A stretch of DNA of 64,000 nt, taken from Artemisia argyi. Lineage: Eukaryota; Streptophyta; Magnoliopsida; Asterales; Asteraceae. The position numbers were made by a program, and so were the translations under genes. The notes beneath the pieces are model-generated. The model saw only the letters and a program-made list of their open reading frames with translations. It was not told the DNA's origin and did not search any database. Positions 1 through 13,654 of the stretch are shown here, piece by piece (the first letter of the stretch is position 1; each line of letters opens with the position of its first letter). The stretch is from positions 14,551,465-14,615,464 of the forward strand of contig CM060692.1 of NCBI GenBank assembly GCA_030686995.1, read 5' to 3'.

Positions 1-111
1 ATAAATATGATGAATGAAAATTAATCAAACCTTCGGCATAACTGTGTTATCGGGTGCCTCAAGGGGATAAAATTTGTAAAACCTTGTGTTATTAATTGCG
101 TCCAATTTCTC

Positions 112-855
112 TTAACTCAGTTCCTCTAAAGCCTTTTTACGGTTCTGCCTAGCCTACATGTTATCAAAATACAAAACTAAGACTATGCTCAAGTAGAGGC
201 ATATAAACCAAATCTGTCATATGAATAGACAGTTAGCAACCTCTCGATTAGCTCTCTTTCTTTCTCGGACATTTTCCTTCAGAAATTCCTGTATAAAAAT
301 AACTATTTAGTATATATCGAGGGAATAGGTCCATAACAACTGAACAAACACTGTCCAACGATTTGATTTAGTTTTATTGTACATTGAAGGCATCCTTCTG
401 ATCTTCAGATAACTCCTCCGCAGCAATGAGATTATTGGTAAATTCCTATAATAGATTCAAAGTATTATCGTGATACAATCTCAACCTCCTTTACTGGCTA
501 CATATAAACTTGCAAACCAGATTCATTTTTTAAAACATATCAATTTTCTAAAAACAAAGACAGCCGCGAACACCATTTTTCTTTTTTTCTTTTTTTCTAT
601 TTGCTCTACACACTTTAAAAACACATAAGAAAAACCGAAAAATAGAGGATCATGGGCTTATGGCTTACCTCAACCTTGTCAAACTCCCAATCAAATTCAC
701 AGTAAACCTATGAAATTTCAACGAAAATTGATAAAGCAAATCAGTGCTAACCCGAGTCAAAAAGTTGTTGTATGGATAAGTTATGGTATATACTCGCTGA
801 TTACAAAAGTTATATGCATGGCAAGTTTAAAAAGTGACTTACAGGCGGTTGCACT
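112..855 (-). CDS. 3' exons of an unrecognised plant gene, cut by an LTR element
   Basis: Five minus-strand exons read in one continuous phase: 855-843 (continuing the exon at 53056-52993), 707-669, 445-383, 288-241 and 153-112, ending in TAA at 114-112. Introns are 842-708, 668-446, 382-289 and 240-154; all start GT and end AG, with GTAAGT and GTAAGC donors on the first two and weaker GTACAA and GTTGCT on the last two. The exons encode, among others, VYCEFDWEFDKVE, EELSEDQKDAFN, EFLKENVRERKRANRE and ARQNRKKALEELS: an acidic aromatic stretch followed by a basic helical C-terminus. Exon lengths of 39, 63, 48 and 42 bp are all multiples of three. I do not recognise the family and assign no function. 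The copia-like insertion after base 855 separates these exons from the rest of the gene, so at this locus the product would lose about 70 C-terminal residues. Confidence 0.72.
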
Positions 856-1639
856 TGTTGGAATTATAATATCATGACAATCATATAAAATAAACCAAAC
901 ACATCTAGAGAGCAAAGCGGAAGCAATTACAAGATCATATAATATGTAATTAATTAATCAAATATAAAAGTAAACATACCTTTGTGATTCTAGCCCGAAC
1001 AAGAATCAAATGCAATCTTCAAATCAAGAACCCTAATTAGGGTTTATGTGGATTATAAGAATTACCCCTTACCTCTTTTGTAATTCAATCTAAGAATCAA
1101 GCAAAAGTATGCTTGAATCGTGTTCTTGTACACACGTACTAATTCAAGTAAAAGTTTATTTAAGTAAATCAAACACAAAAAAACTTTTAGCTATGAAAAT
1201 CAAATCCCTTAGAAGGGATAGAGGTTGGATCGATTTTTAGGACAAGAAGAGGAGAGAAAAACACCTATTAAGTGTGTGTACAAGTTATGAGAATAATGAA
1301 TCCCATGAGGTGTTTATATACTATAGTTTACTTGGAGCACAAGGCAACGAGGAGGTGGAAAACCTCCTTATGGCCGATCGGTTCTAGGCTTCCCCTAGGG
1401 ATTCCGGAACCTTCTCTTGTTTCCAATTAAACACAAGTATTACTTTCCTAATCTTCGTCTAACGGTCATTAGCCACTCCGTTAAATACTAACGGTCGTTA
1501 CTCGTTTTGTGTTTATTAATAATTATATATAACATTTATAAATAATTATTCTTTTACTCTTCATACGTAAAGTGTGCAATCCCACAATCTCGAGTTCGAT
1601 CCTAACACACAACTATTAATTTATGTTCATAAACTAACA
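856..1639 (-). repeat. 3' LTR (left) of the copia-like element
   Basis: Matches 52204-52987 nearly base for base. Begins TGTTGG and ends TAACA on the plus strand. It contains a TAACGG-rich inverted repeat near 1448-1505. Confidence 0.85.
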
Positions 1640-1652
1640 GCTCCCACTTGGG
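1640..1652 (-). other. Polypurine tract of the copia-like element
   Basis: The minus strand reads CCCAAGTGGGAGC directly before the left LTR. AAGTGGGAG next to TGTT is the usual copia arrangement. Confidence 0.5.
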
Positions 1653-4440
1653 CATATCTTAATAGTGTGATCACATCGGTTAGCGTCTTGCAACACGCCG
1701 ATGCCTCTAGTACGATCTCGAGTAAGGCTCATGGAAAAACCTTTTAATGATTTCTCATTATTATTATTCTTTTGTTTCTAATACCACATTAATAAGGATA
1801 TGGATCAAAGTCATTCTTTAATTAACCATTCTGTTTCTCGTTGTTTGTGATTGATCAAGATTACCAAATCATCTGAACATATTCAGGGAAGATCTTGGGC
1901 ACGGCCATGCAAACATCTTGACAACCCTACGAGGGGCCCACCAGTATTAAACTCCAAAAATTAATTTGAAAGAACAAATTCTATCTTGACTACAAGCAAA
2001 ACCCACAAACTTTGTAACACTTCCGAAAACAACCCTTATGACTACCAGTTACGTATAGCGTTAAGTTGTTCCACAAAAATGTACTACATTCATGACACTT
2101 ATCTTGCATCTCAAGTCTGAGGATAACTTCTCATGATATACTTAATGACAAGATCCATAAAGTAATATCATGTAGTTGGGATAAGTCCTATATTCGGCAT
2201 CATTTAATAATAATATCATCTGAAATGGCATGACTACGCATCAATATTCTTTAAGTATATTATACCAACCTTTATATTTGTCTTGGTTTAATAATATTCC
2301 CATATTATTAACTGACAACGAACAATTTATAATAACATTTATTCATGGATTAAACATACAAATATAGGATACAATTTATTATAAATTAAACATACCATGT
2401 ATTTAAATTTATTATAATAATTGTTTAACATCTCTTATCCAAATACTAAATAGATCAATGCATGATAACTCTTGTTGATGAATTATGTCTCAAGTAATGA
2501 CATTCATACTTGTTGACAGGATATAAATCATCCAACTTTGATCTATCAGAATTTTAAGAATACATATTTCAAGAATTCAACTATTGAAATTCTTATATGT
2601 GCATACTCAACAATTTTTATTATGCCATATAATATTTCATAAAATGTGTGACATCCTTAACCACCAATTTATGATAATCAAACTTATAAACATTTTAAAG
2701 TTTAAAGTATTCTTATTCTTTTAATGTATAATGCAAGTATGCTCTTATAAAGCACAACTAGTAATAGTCAAAGATGAAATCCTTACCATAACTAGCATTG
2801 AGTGTCACCTCAATTTCATTAGCGTTATTGTATGCAAACAAAAATATGCTATTAAAAATTTCCCGTAAACATTAATATCTATTATGTAATGTTTGATGCC
2901 CTTCAAAACTTTCAAGTTTGTTGGCTATGACAATTTTCACAACAATTGAAAAATTGTTCATCTATAGAATTTTGAAGCTGTTCCAGATTTAAGATGTGAT
3001 TCTATAATCAAACATATTATTTTTAGAATATTACACAAGTTATCTAATAACTTTTTGATTAGATATTAATATTGCCAAATCATCTTATAATCAAGCATGA
3101 TACAACAAAACATGATGTTCATGAAAAATCTTTGAGTCATACTTAGATTTTATTCATGTCATTCATATCCATTTAGACTTTCTAAATAATACATCATGTT
3201 ATATTAGATTCATTTACCGCACATGTTTCAACAATAAACATTCATTTTAAGGTTGTATGTCTTATTTTCTAAATCTTTAAAGTTGCATTCCAAACTAAGA
3301 CTTAACTTTTAACATATATGGAATGTTACCTTTTATATGTTCTATAACATATATGATTTAAGAAACTAAACATAATACTCCCACTAGCTTTTAGGAATAC
3401 TTAGAAATTATCTTATTTCAATTATAAATCAAAACATGAATTTAATAATTAAACATAAGAGTAATCTTCTAAATGCATGCATTTATCCATCCATGGATTA
3501 TTGCACTTTGTACATTTCAAAAATTTATTTGAATTCATAAACTCCTTTTGATTACTTATCGTCCTCGCTCAAGTAATCACTCAAGAAAGAGTTTTTGATA
3601 TTCCATTGTCAATTTCATAAATATGACAATCATAATATTTATATATTTAATGTATTTAGAAAAGAATATTCAATCACAGTTAATTGCTTAAGTGTGATTA
3701 ATAATCTTGTCATAAAACATGCATTAAATACGTGCACAATATTGTCCATATGATTTCTATGCAAAGATTTAAACCACAAAGGTTACCTTATCTTTGAAGA
3801 AACTCATCTTCATTTTCTAGTCTAACTATTAAGATAAACCAAGTTTCTAAAATTGATTATCTTTATGGACAGCATCTTAATCATTCATATCATGTATTTT
3901 TTTTTACCCAATTTCATATTTGGTAATGTATCATAATGATTATCAGGTTTACAATAATCTTGTAAATCATAGCCCTCAACATATTAATTAAATATCTGAG
4001 ATATATTGCTATTCTATGAATGATAATTCCATCATCTTGAGATTTAACATTTAAATATCAAACTTCATCATCATCTTGAGATTTAACATTTAAATGTCAA
4101 ACTTCATCATGATGTTTACTAGTGTATTTTAAAAGATTATGTACCTTATAATTTTATCTTTTAAAGATCAAAACTCCCACTTGCTTTTAGTAATTTAAAG
4201 ACTATCTTTAAATACTTAGCAAATAAAGAAACAATACAATATTCTCTTTTGAGATATTACAAATACATATTGACAGTTCCTGACTTTACTTTGTTAATAA
4301 CCTCTTCATAAGCAGTTAAACAAATTTAGAACTTCAATATAAGAACTTAACGTGATTCATCACATTCCATCATATGATAATGTCTTATTAATCTTCTATG
4401 TTGGAGTTTTATTAAGTATGTCCAAGTCATACTCAATATT
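1653..4440. other. AT-rich interior of the copia-like element, left part, no gene seen
   Basis: About 2.8 kb of very AT-rich sequence with stops in all frames. CTCCCACT motifs (AGTGGGAG on the minus strand) occur near 3379 and 4170. A short duplicated phrase with ATCTTGAGATTTAACATTT lies near 4036 and 4075. No protein-coding signal was found. Confidence 0.6.
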
Positions 4441-4445
4441 CTAAC

Positions 4446-7400
4446 TGTAACACCCCCAATTCATGGATGTAGCGGAATTCAACTTGGGTGTTACTTGACG
4501 GCACAACAGTCATAATAATAGAAAACGAACTCTAGTTGAGTCGTTTTAAAAGATTTATCATTCAAATTATATAAATATCAGAGATTACAAAATGAGGTCC
4601 CAGATGGTTCCATGTTTACAAATCACATTAGATGAGTTTTTGAATGATAATAAAATTTATACCCCTCTTGAGTATCCGTGCCCTTTCGTGCCATCCTTGA
4701 TCATCATGAACTTGAAATACATGCTTGAGAGGTCAACACAAAGGTTAAGTGATATACATAGAGTTTGTTTAATATTTGAACACAATGTGTTGGTAGTGTG
4801 AGTTATAGGCTCACACCAATGGTTGGAAAACAAAACAGTTATTATCATTACCAAGCTTATGACACCAAAACGTTAACGTGTACCAATATCGATCGGCAGA
4901 TTTATCCCGGTAGGTACTTTGCTGTCATACCCATGTCTCAAATATTAATGCATTTGTATGAACTTAGTCAATACAAATGGGATTCGTCAATCCCAATAGG
5001 ACTATTCACAATATTCGCGCTCACTTGCAAGTAACCCTCGCAAGTGATTAAATGGTTCATAATAAGGGATCTTGGATTGGCAAGGATGTTACTTAGTGAT
5101 AATAAAACAATCAGGCAAGCATACAATTGAAAAGCATTGTGTTCGGTTGAAAAATAATAGCATGTATTTCCCCCAAGGGTTTGTAAAACAATTAAGTAAT
5201 GGAAAGTGGGGCTATGAACTCACCTTGAGTTGGATGATGTATAATGAGAATGATGGATATGCCGTAAGAACTTCTACGAGCAACCTAGAATAATTGTTGT
5301 AACTTAGGTTTGGAATAATGTCTAAGGAAACATAAACATGCCAATACATGTCTTGCACTTAGTCCATGATGTGGTACTTTGTATAGTGTAAGTATATGAA
5401 AAGAAATGGTTCATGAAACATGTATAGTTTATATATCGTTTACTACCGTTCGGGCCGACATAATTCAGAAGTCATGTAGTAAACGTTCGAGGAGCCATGA
5501 CACTTTAATTCGTAAATCCACAACTCATCTCGACGGCTTACATAATGAACTCCTCACATGAGGCTCTCTACTACTGTAGTAGTTGATAAAATATATATGT
5601 ATATAAGTTTCGATCCGAAAAGTTACATGTCCAAGTACTTGAATAAACTTAGGAAAGTTTATTTTTACATGAAGATTGTTATTAGGGTAAGTTTCTTAAG
5701 TCATGTATGACAAATACTTGTAATATCTCATGGTTCTTTTAGATGAAGTAGATCCAAATTGTTTGTTAAAGTTATCGCCAACTTTTAGTTCATGTTTTCG
5801 CCTAAGTAAGTTTATATGGTCATTTAGTCATGGCCTTGCCATGACCTTTGGTCATTGTTCCATGGTCTTGAGACTCAACCTTGGCTCTAGCCATGGTTGT
5901 GATCTTGAATCTAGGTCATAAGACCTCTTTGGTCTATATAAACCATAACCTTTATATAGTGACTTATATATGTAAATAGCTGTTAAGAAACTGAGAAAAA
6001 TCTCATTCGTTATTAGTTTTCTGGAGACGTGCTCCTGAATTTTTGAAGAAAACGTGATTCCGGACAACTTTCGTGGTTTAACTTTTTCATGAAACGGACC
6101 AGAAAGGCCTCTTTTTGCGTGTTTAAGGTTTCTGTAACAGAAGGTATTTGGCAGCTTTGCCGCAAAGTTTTGGTAACTTCAAATGGTCATAACTTTTGAC
6201 TCGTATACTCGTTTTAGGTGGTTCAAATTGCTATGGTTTCCTTTTTAGGCCCTCTAATACAATATGTAATAATCCAATATCATAATTTTACCATTTTGAT
6301 CAGGTTTCACCAAGAAAGTCACTAGTTTACTTGTTTCAAGAACTTATCTTAACAATCAATTACAATAACTTGTTTTACTCATTTTAATAAATCATGGACA
6401 TGAATACAAGACATAATATAGCATGACTGATATGTAAATAACATGATAATGATATTTAACAAGAAGCATGTTAGGGTTTGGCTTATAACTTTTGGCTTTC
6501 TACAAAGAAACGAAGTTAAGAACAAGGATTAGGACTTTGATTGACAAGCTTCTCTTCACTTTAGCAATCCTTCTACTCTTGTATTCTTGAAGGATTTGTG
6601 ATGAAGGTTAAGGTGACTTGAGTGGATCTAAACTCAAGAGAATCACCAAGAGTTTCAAAGGATTTGATGTAGTTACTTTGTAGCTTGAAACTAGTATTTG
6701 GATCAATCAAAACTTAACAAGAGCTTTGGAATTGATAAGGATCTTGCGTTTCTTGAATAATACTTGAAGTAAACTAGCAAAAGGAAGTTTGTGTGTGTTC
6801 TTTCACGTTGGAAATGAAGAGGGGAGGATGGGGTACTTATATGGTGTTGAGGAGGTTAGTTTGGATGACTTTTCAAAGCCTTAGAACTTAAGTAAAACAC
6901 ATGGAATGATCTTAGAAGTACAAGGCACAAGATCAAGACACCAAGGTGATGAATCCCCCCTAGAGGCGGTTTGGATGAGGATAGGAATGATGAGTTGGTC
7001 TTGTTGATATTATCCTAGATATTGAGTTAGTTTTGACTCCGTAAAATGCTAACCGTAAATGATTAAGCCATAATACGTAAAATCGGGCATCGTAAAAATA
7101 CGAAACTTGGAAGAATGATTAAACTTGTCAAAATACTCCATAATAAAATATAAAATGAGTGGTAGGTTCCATTGGGGTGCTAAAACCCTGCTAAAACTGG
7201 AAACACGGGTCCAAAACGCGTAATACGTAAAACGTACGAATATTGTGTAAAATTGAGAAAAGTAAAATGTTACTTTTCTGATAGGATAAAAATGATTTAA
7301 AATGACTTATAATGTCTAGACTGGGCTCAGTCTAGTGTCGGTTGGTATTAAATGTCTTTTAGACATAAAACCGTAAACCTAAAAATCAAGGAATGACTTA

Positions 7401-7905
7401 TAAAATCAAGGAATGATTTTTGGTCAAAGGAGGAGGGAAAAATATGTTGACTTTTTCCAAAAATGTGAAAACTCAAATTGTCTTAGAAACGCGGTGCAGG
7501 TATAGGCTAAGGTTACGGCTGAGTAAAAACGCTTAAAAATGGAAATTCCAGTTTTTCACGGCCGAGGCTTATTTTGGTCATGTTTTTCACAGTCATGATT
7601 AATTCTCAAATAAATCATGAGTGTGTCAAACATTTTTCTGATGCGGGGTCACTTAACGCGGTCAAGTTTCGTTGTGCGTAGAATTTTTGAATGACGTTTT
7701 ACTCTAAAATGTGTAATTCCTTATTAACTTTCACGAAAATGATCTGATGAGTGTCTAACTTTTAATTTGCCATGGAAATGATTTATCACTTGAGGCCATG
7801 AAACAAAAATCATATTTCGGGAAAATTTCGGGAAAAATGAATAGTAAAAGTGAATAGTGAAATTTTTCGGGAATAGTAATTAACCTGAAATTGCGAATTG
7901 TTACA
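4446..7905 (-). repeat. 3' LTR (left) of the gypsy-like element, uninterrupted
   Basis: 3460 bp, matching the right LTR pieces at a constant 5676-base offset up to the first insertion. Seventeen substitutions were counted over the first ~1850 bp (0.9 %). It preserves the empty sites of the three insertions in its partner: ATTTT at 6293-6297, AAAAC at 6709-6713 and ATAAT at 6757-6761. Short ORFs near 4592-5293, repeated at 10268-10969, are LTR sequence without recognisable domains. Confidence 0.9.
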
Positions 7906-9475
7906 GTCTCTACCCCTTACGGGGAACTTCATCCCGAAGTTCGATGTGTGTTATATGTTGGATTCGTGTCGATGAAAAGGTGTGGTTATTTATGCGGACT
8001 AAAGTCTGGGATTACCAGTGATGCAGTTTGATTTGTCGTTTCAGTGTATGGTGTAGGATGAGGTTTACTTTTATGTAGGAAATGTATGGTAATAGTCGAA
8101 TATAAAAGGAAATTGATATAGCAGTCGAATATTAATAGGAATTGAGATAGTAGTTGCAATTATAGCTTAGTAGGTAATCTGTTATTGTACCTAGTGTTTA
8201 TTGACTTCGTACTTATGCTATTTCGGATACAAATAAGCCCACTTGTTTATAATTCTTTATTTACATAGAGAGGCATCTGAAACAATGTAAATAGGGAAAT
8301 ATAAACTTATGGTTCGGTGATTTACAATTTCTTTATTTAAACAGAAAGGCATCCCAATCCATTCAAATAATTATAAATCATCCTACTTAAGAATTCCCAA
8401 CACAACATTCATACTTAGCCGGTGAGTTACAAGGTAGTGTATTACGAGATGATACTGGTGTTCCAAAAGTGCAAGACGAATATTCAATCTTGTGAAGCTG
8501 ATGAGGGTGCTTATGGTGTAACTAAGGATGATTTGAGCTTTAAAAGTGCATCAAGATCTGTTAATGAGTTTGTGTTTGTAACGGTTGTGAAGATAATGAT
8601 GTGATATGTTGATGAACAGAAGTGTGTAGTGTATGCTTAACATTAATACTCTTAGGTATAGATGTTGAGTTTGTTTTGAAAATCTTAAGAGATTTTAAAG
8701 GTTTATGATGCAATGGTATCCTTAGGAACTAAACAGGATAGTACTTCTACGGGATGAAGAGAAGAATTGATAACTATCCCAAGATAGTAGTTCGGATTAT
8801 CTTATAAATGAAAAATTTCAAGAATGAAATTAGATCATACAAATAAGGTGTTAAGATCTTGCTGAGTGGTAAGACACTATCGTGTCTCTAGATCGTTTTA
8901 ATGAATTCTGGTGGTTTATCGAGTTCATGTAGGAAATTAACCTGAACATAACTCTAGCACAACTATTCTCAGTATTTGAAAATTTTAAGTCGAATATAGT
9001 TAGTCAGACTATGTTCCACTGTCCCTAGGTTAAATATAGGTGACTAGTCTATATTTAGCCAAGGTTCGATAAAATTTTCAAATACCTAAATTAGGTAACT
9101 TTTGATATGTCCGTTGCTTTTGAGAAACTGTCCACTAAACAAAGGCGATGTCAAACCATTCAGTTGCAAGTCCCGCCCATACAAGACTTGTAACCTATGT
9201 TTTCACATTCCATTGCATAGAAGATAGTACGGGTAGATATGTGTGGAAAGGAAGTTTTAAGTAGTTCTAAAACAAAACATACTTGGCCAGGATCACGAAC
9301 TTTTAACAATGAAGGTTTCAGAAGAAAACTTTGATGAATGTAGAGAAACTTCAGCTTTTGTAGATGATGGATTAGTTTATCCTTTAGAAATCTCATATTT
9401 CTATTTTGAAATCGATAGGTTGTGATGGGTTTTTGATATTATATGAAATGATATTGATGATGTGATGGAATAATT

Positions 9476-9690
9476 CCAGAGACCATCACGCAAATCACAA
9501 TGTCTCGGAAGTAGATTAGACCATTGTGCAATTCACAATGTCTGGGAAGTAGGTTAGACCATTGTGTGACTCAAAACATTTGAGAAATGATTAAGACCAT
9601 TGTATAATACAATGTCTTGGAAAATAGACGAGACCATTGTATCATACAATGTCTTGGAAATAGGAAAGACCATTGCAATAAGTTACAATA
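9476..9690. repeat. Tandem repeat with ACAATG/CATTGT palindromes
   Basis: About five imperfect copies, 40-58 bp each, of a unit with AGACCATTGT, a short spacer, ACAATGTCT and GGAAGTAG. Each unit contains a small inverted repeat (CATTGT...ACAATG). Function unknown. Confidence 0.65.
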
Positions 9691-9805
9691 TCTTGGACAT
9701 AAAATGTTGGAGTAGGAACATGATTGGGAGAATGTGGTTGTGCCAAAATGCCCTAGAATAGGCATGTGCAGATATGTTAAGTCCATTGTTTATATAAAAT
9801 GATTG

Positions 9806-9990
9806 AAAATAAATCGAGTGTATATATCAATATACTTATATATGTCGTGTAGTGTAAAATGCCTAGTGCATATATATCAATATACTTATATGTTCATTTA
9901 GCATAAATGCTTACGGGGAAATGCTCAATAATGTTAAGGGTACATATATTCATATGCTAACATGTTTGTGTAGTATAAAATGCTTAATAA
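9806..9990. repeat. Tandem repeat, ~70-bp unit
   Basis: Three degenerate copies of a unit containing TATATCAATATACTTATAT and GTGTAGTGTAAAATGC. It lies about 100 bp inside the primer site, in the leader of the element. Confidence 0.55.
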
Positions 9991-10101
9991 GTCCATAATC
10001 GTCTGGAGGATGGAAGACACGGAGAGCGGAAGGCTATAAAAATGTTTTTGCTTGTAAGTGTGGTTATAATTTAGGTCTCAATTAGACCCGTTTCTCTATA
10101 A

Positions 10102-10118
10102 CCATGGCTCTGGTACCA
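10102..10118 (-). other. Primer-binding site, tRNA-iMet type, of the gypsy-like element
   Basis: The minus strand reads TGGTACCAGAGCCATGG three bases inside the right LTR. It matches the plant tRNA-iMet site TGGTATCAGAGCC at 12 of 13 positions. It fixes the direction of the element. Confidence 0.7.
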
Positions 10119-10121
10119 ATC

Positions 10122-11973
10122 TGTAACACCCCCAATTCATGGATGCAGCGGAATTCAACTTGGGTGTTACTTGACGGCACAACAGTCATAATAATAAAAA
10201 ACGAACTCTAGTTGAGTCGTTTTAAAAGATTTATCATTCAAATTATATAAATATCAGTGATTACAAAATGAGGTCCCAGATGGTTCCATGTTTACAAATC
10301 ACATTAGATGAGTTTTTGAATGATAATAAAATTTATACCCCTCTTGAGTATCCGTGCCCTTTCGTGCCATCCTTGATCATCATGAACCTGAAATACATGC
10401 TTGAGATGTCAACACAAAGGTTGAGTGATATACATAGAGTTTGTTTAATATTTGAACACAATGTGTTGGTAGTGTGAGTTATAAGCTCACACCAATGGTT
10501 GGAAAACAAAACAGTTATTATCATTACCAAGTTTATGACACCAAAACGTTAACGTGTACCAATATCGATCGGCAGATTTATCCCGGTAGGTACTTTGCTG
10601 TCATACCCATGTCTCAAATATTAATGCATTTGTATGAACTTAGTCAATACAAATGGGATTCGTCAATCCCAATAGGACTATTCACAATATTCGCGCTCAC
10701 TTGCAAGTAACCCTCGCAAGTGATTAAATGGTTCATAATAAGGGATCTTGGATTGGCAAGGATGTTACTTAGTGATAATAAAACAATCAGGCAAGCATAC
10801 AATTGAAAAGCATTGTGTTCGGTTGAAAAATAATAGCATGTATTTCCCCCAAGGGTTTGTAAAACAATTAAGTAATGGAAAGTGGGGCTATGAACTCACC
10901 TTGAGTTGGATGATGTATAATGAGAATGATGGATATGCCGTAAGAACTTCTACGAGCAACCTAGAATAATTGTTGTAACTTAGGTTTGGAATAATGTCTA
11001 AGGAAACATAAACATGCCAATATATGTCTTGCACTTAGTCCATGATGTGGTACTTTGTATAGTGTAAGTATATGAAAAGAAATGGTTCATGAAACATGTA
11101 TAGTTTATATATCGTTTACTACCGTTCGGGCCGACATAATTCAGAAGTCATGTAGTAAACGCTCGAGGAGCCAGGACACTTTAATTCGTAAATCCACAAC
11201 TCATCTCGACGGCTTACATAATGAACTCCTCACATGAGGCTCTCTACTACTGTAGTAGTTGATAAAATATATATGTATATAAGTTTTGATCCGAAAAGTT
11301 ACATGTCCAAGTACTTGAATAAACTTAGGAAAGTTTATTTTTACATGAAGATTGTTATTAGGGTAAGTTTCTTAAGTCATGTATGACAAATACTTGTAAT
11401 ATCTCATGGTTCTTTTAGATGAAGTAGATCCAAATTGTTTGTTAAAGTTATCGCCAACTTTTAGTTCATGTTTTCGCCTAAGTAAGTTTATATGGTCATT
11501 TAGTCATGGCCTTGCCATGACCTTTGGTCATTGTTCCATGGTCTTGAGACTCAACATTGGCTCTAGCCATGGTTGTGATCTTGAATCTAGGTCATAAGAC
11601 CTCTTTGGTCTATATAAACCATAACCTTTATATAGTGACTTATATATGTAAATAGCTGTTAAGAAACTGAGAAAAATCTCATTCGTTATTAGTTTTCTGG
11701 AGACGTGCTCCTGAATTTTTGAAGAAAACGTGATTCCGGACAACTTTCGTGCTTTAACTTTTTCATGAAACGGACCAGAAAGGCCTCTTTTTGCGTGTTT
11801 AAGGTTTCTGTAACAGAAGGTATTTGACAGCTTTGCCGCAAAGTTTTGGTAACTTCAAATGGTCATAACTTTTGACTCGTATACTCGTTTTAGGTGGTTC
11901 AAATTGCTATGGTTTCCTTTTTAGGCCCTCTACTACAATATGTAATAATCTAATATCATAATTTTACCATTTT
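10122..11973 (-). repeat. 5' LTR (right) of the gypsy-like element, piece 1
   Basis: Matches 4446-6297. Ends at the TE-A insertion with target ATTTT (11969-11973). Confidence 0.9.
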
Positions 11974-13587
11974 TGTTGACATAAATTAATGCCTAAAAAC
12001 ATTATTAACATGTTATCAATATCTCTATGTTTTGATTATCACAAAATATAAACTCATAGAACTAAAACTTGTGACATAAACAAGTATTTAGTGATTAATA
12101 TTTCTCTTTACATCCAAATCACTTAAGGTATGAATAAACAAAGTGTTTAGTGCAATTTATGATCAAAGGGGTATTTAATTAACTAATGCAAAGTTTATTT
12201 AATTATATAAACATATTATATATTTTTGAAAAACACTTTTGGTAATAAAGAAAAATGTTTTATTCATACTAAATATATGAATTCAAATTTTTAACCAAAA
12301 ACAGTTAATTTTTCACCAAATAAACTTTCCCCACTAAAAGACAAAGAATCTGGCCGTTTCAGCTGGGCGGCCCCCTTAATTATAAAGGGCGGTCCCCTTA
12401 ATTTTAAGGGGGCCGGCCATGAATTAAGGGGACCGGCCACGCTCCTCTGTCAGATTCTTTTGCCTATAAATACCACCTTAAACCTGGATTTTTTCTCACC
12501 TTTTGCACCCCAAAACTTTCTGTTCTAGATCTCATTTCTATTCTCCAAATCCTTTGATCATAAATACATAATCCTTTGTTTCAAAGTGATTCTTACATCA
12601 TCCTCTCAAGTGCAAGAGAAGAATACTTCTATCCTCCAAGACAAGAAGTATTACAACTTGTTGTGACCTCCACATCCAAGTTGTTGGTGCATCATCAAGA
12701 ATATCTACATATATCTTTGTGTAGTGTGTTGTGAATATTTGATTGTAGATAGTTGTGATTAGGAATATAGATAGTGTGATTGGCTAGTAGATTGTAGTGA
12801 AGATTATTGGTGTGTAGAAGATAGGCGTGAACTAGATTGTAGTGAAGACTATTGGTGTGTTGAAGATAGGTGTGTAGTTAGTTGGTGTGAAGTAGTTGTG
12901 AAGAAGGTGTGATTTCGTTGTGACGAAGCTTTGGTGTGTAAGTGGTGTGTATATTGGTGTGTAAGGTTTCTCCGCCATAAGGAGCTTGTTGACATAGTGA
13001 AGAAAACTCTCGAGTTGGTGACTCGAGGAGTGGAGTAGGGCAAGGAAGGTGTCCTTGTAGCCGAACCACTATAAATCCTTGGTCTCGCGGTTAGATCTTT
13101 CCATATCTTACTTATTATCTTGCTTATATCGTTATTACATTTGTAGACGTAGACGTATATATATAGTTGCTCATATAGTGCTAGTATTGATTTTACTTAA
13201 AGATCAAACGAAAGTTTCATTCACAAAACAAAGTTTTTAAAATCAAACTAAAAAGGTTACATACATATAATTGATCATTTCGATCAAGTATAGTTTTCAT
13301 ACAAAATATAACTAAGGATTATAAGATAAACGATTACGTACTTATCTCTTGTATATAGCTAGAATTGTTTATATTATGCATGTGTTGATTTCACATACTT
13401 AGCTTACATTATTATTATTGTTCATACTTAGATATACTTGTTCATATTGTTCAAGATTTGAGTTCACATAAGATTGAATCAAAGTTTTAAAAGCAAACAA
13501 GGTTTTAAAACTAAACCAAGTTTTCATAATAAAATTAAAAAGACGTAAAACTATTCAACCCCCCCCCCCCCATTCTAGTTTTCCACA
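11974..13587 (+). repeat. 5' LTR of TE-A
   Basis: 1614 bp, TG...CA. Contains the GC-rich inverted-repeat module, a TATA box, a GTGTGTAG-rich stretch and a 14-base C run near 13558-13571. Confidence 0.9.
12365..12472 (+). promoter_or_regulatory. U3 promoter of the TE-A 5' LTR: GC-rich module plus TATA box
   Basis: A 74-bp module (12365-12438) holds two forward units (GGGCGGCCCCCTTAA, GGGCGGTCCCCTTAA) then two reverse units (TTAAGGGGGCCGGCC, TTAAGGGGACCGGCC), able to fold into a strong stem. TATAAATA follows at 12465-12472. Placement upstream of TATA suggests a promoter element; this is inference. Confidence 0.6.
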
Positions 13588-13589
13588 AT

Positions 13590-13602
13590 TGGTACCAGAG
13601 CC
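13590..13602 (+). other. Primer-binding site of TE-A
   Basis: TGGTACCAGAGCC two bases after the LTR. One base differs from TGGTATCAGAGCC in TE-B, which matches plant tRNA-iMet. Confidence 0.75.
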
Positions 13603-13654
13603 ACGTCTAGCAAGATTTTTAAAATATATTGTATTTTAAAACTTGTAACGATCT

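Larger units (their letters stand above)
7906..10121 (-). other. Non-coding interior of the gypsy-like element
   Basis: 2216 bp between the giant LTRs. No ORF has a recognisable Gag or Pol motif; the longest are under 80 codons. The left end (7906-7918, minus strand AAGGGGTAGAGAC) is a polypurine tract. The right end holds the primer site. Two tandem-repeat blocks occupy 9476-9690 and 9806-9990. Confidence 0.7.

Noticed and set aside
4592..5293. 69-78 aa ORFs shared by both giant LTRs
   Set aside because: Shared because LTRs are copies; differences include amino-acid changes, and no family or ordered start context is seen.
9476..9690. CRISPR-like spaced repeat
   Set aside because: Repeats are degenerate and spacers are themselves related; plant transposon interior.
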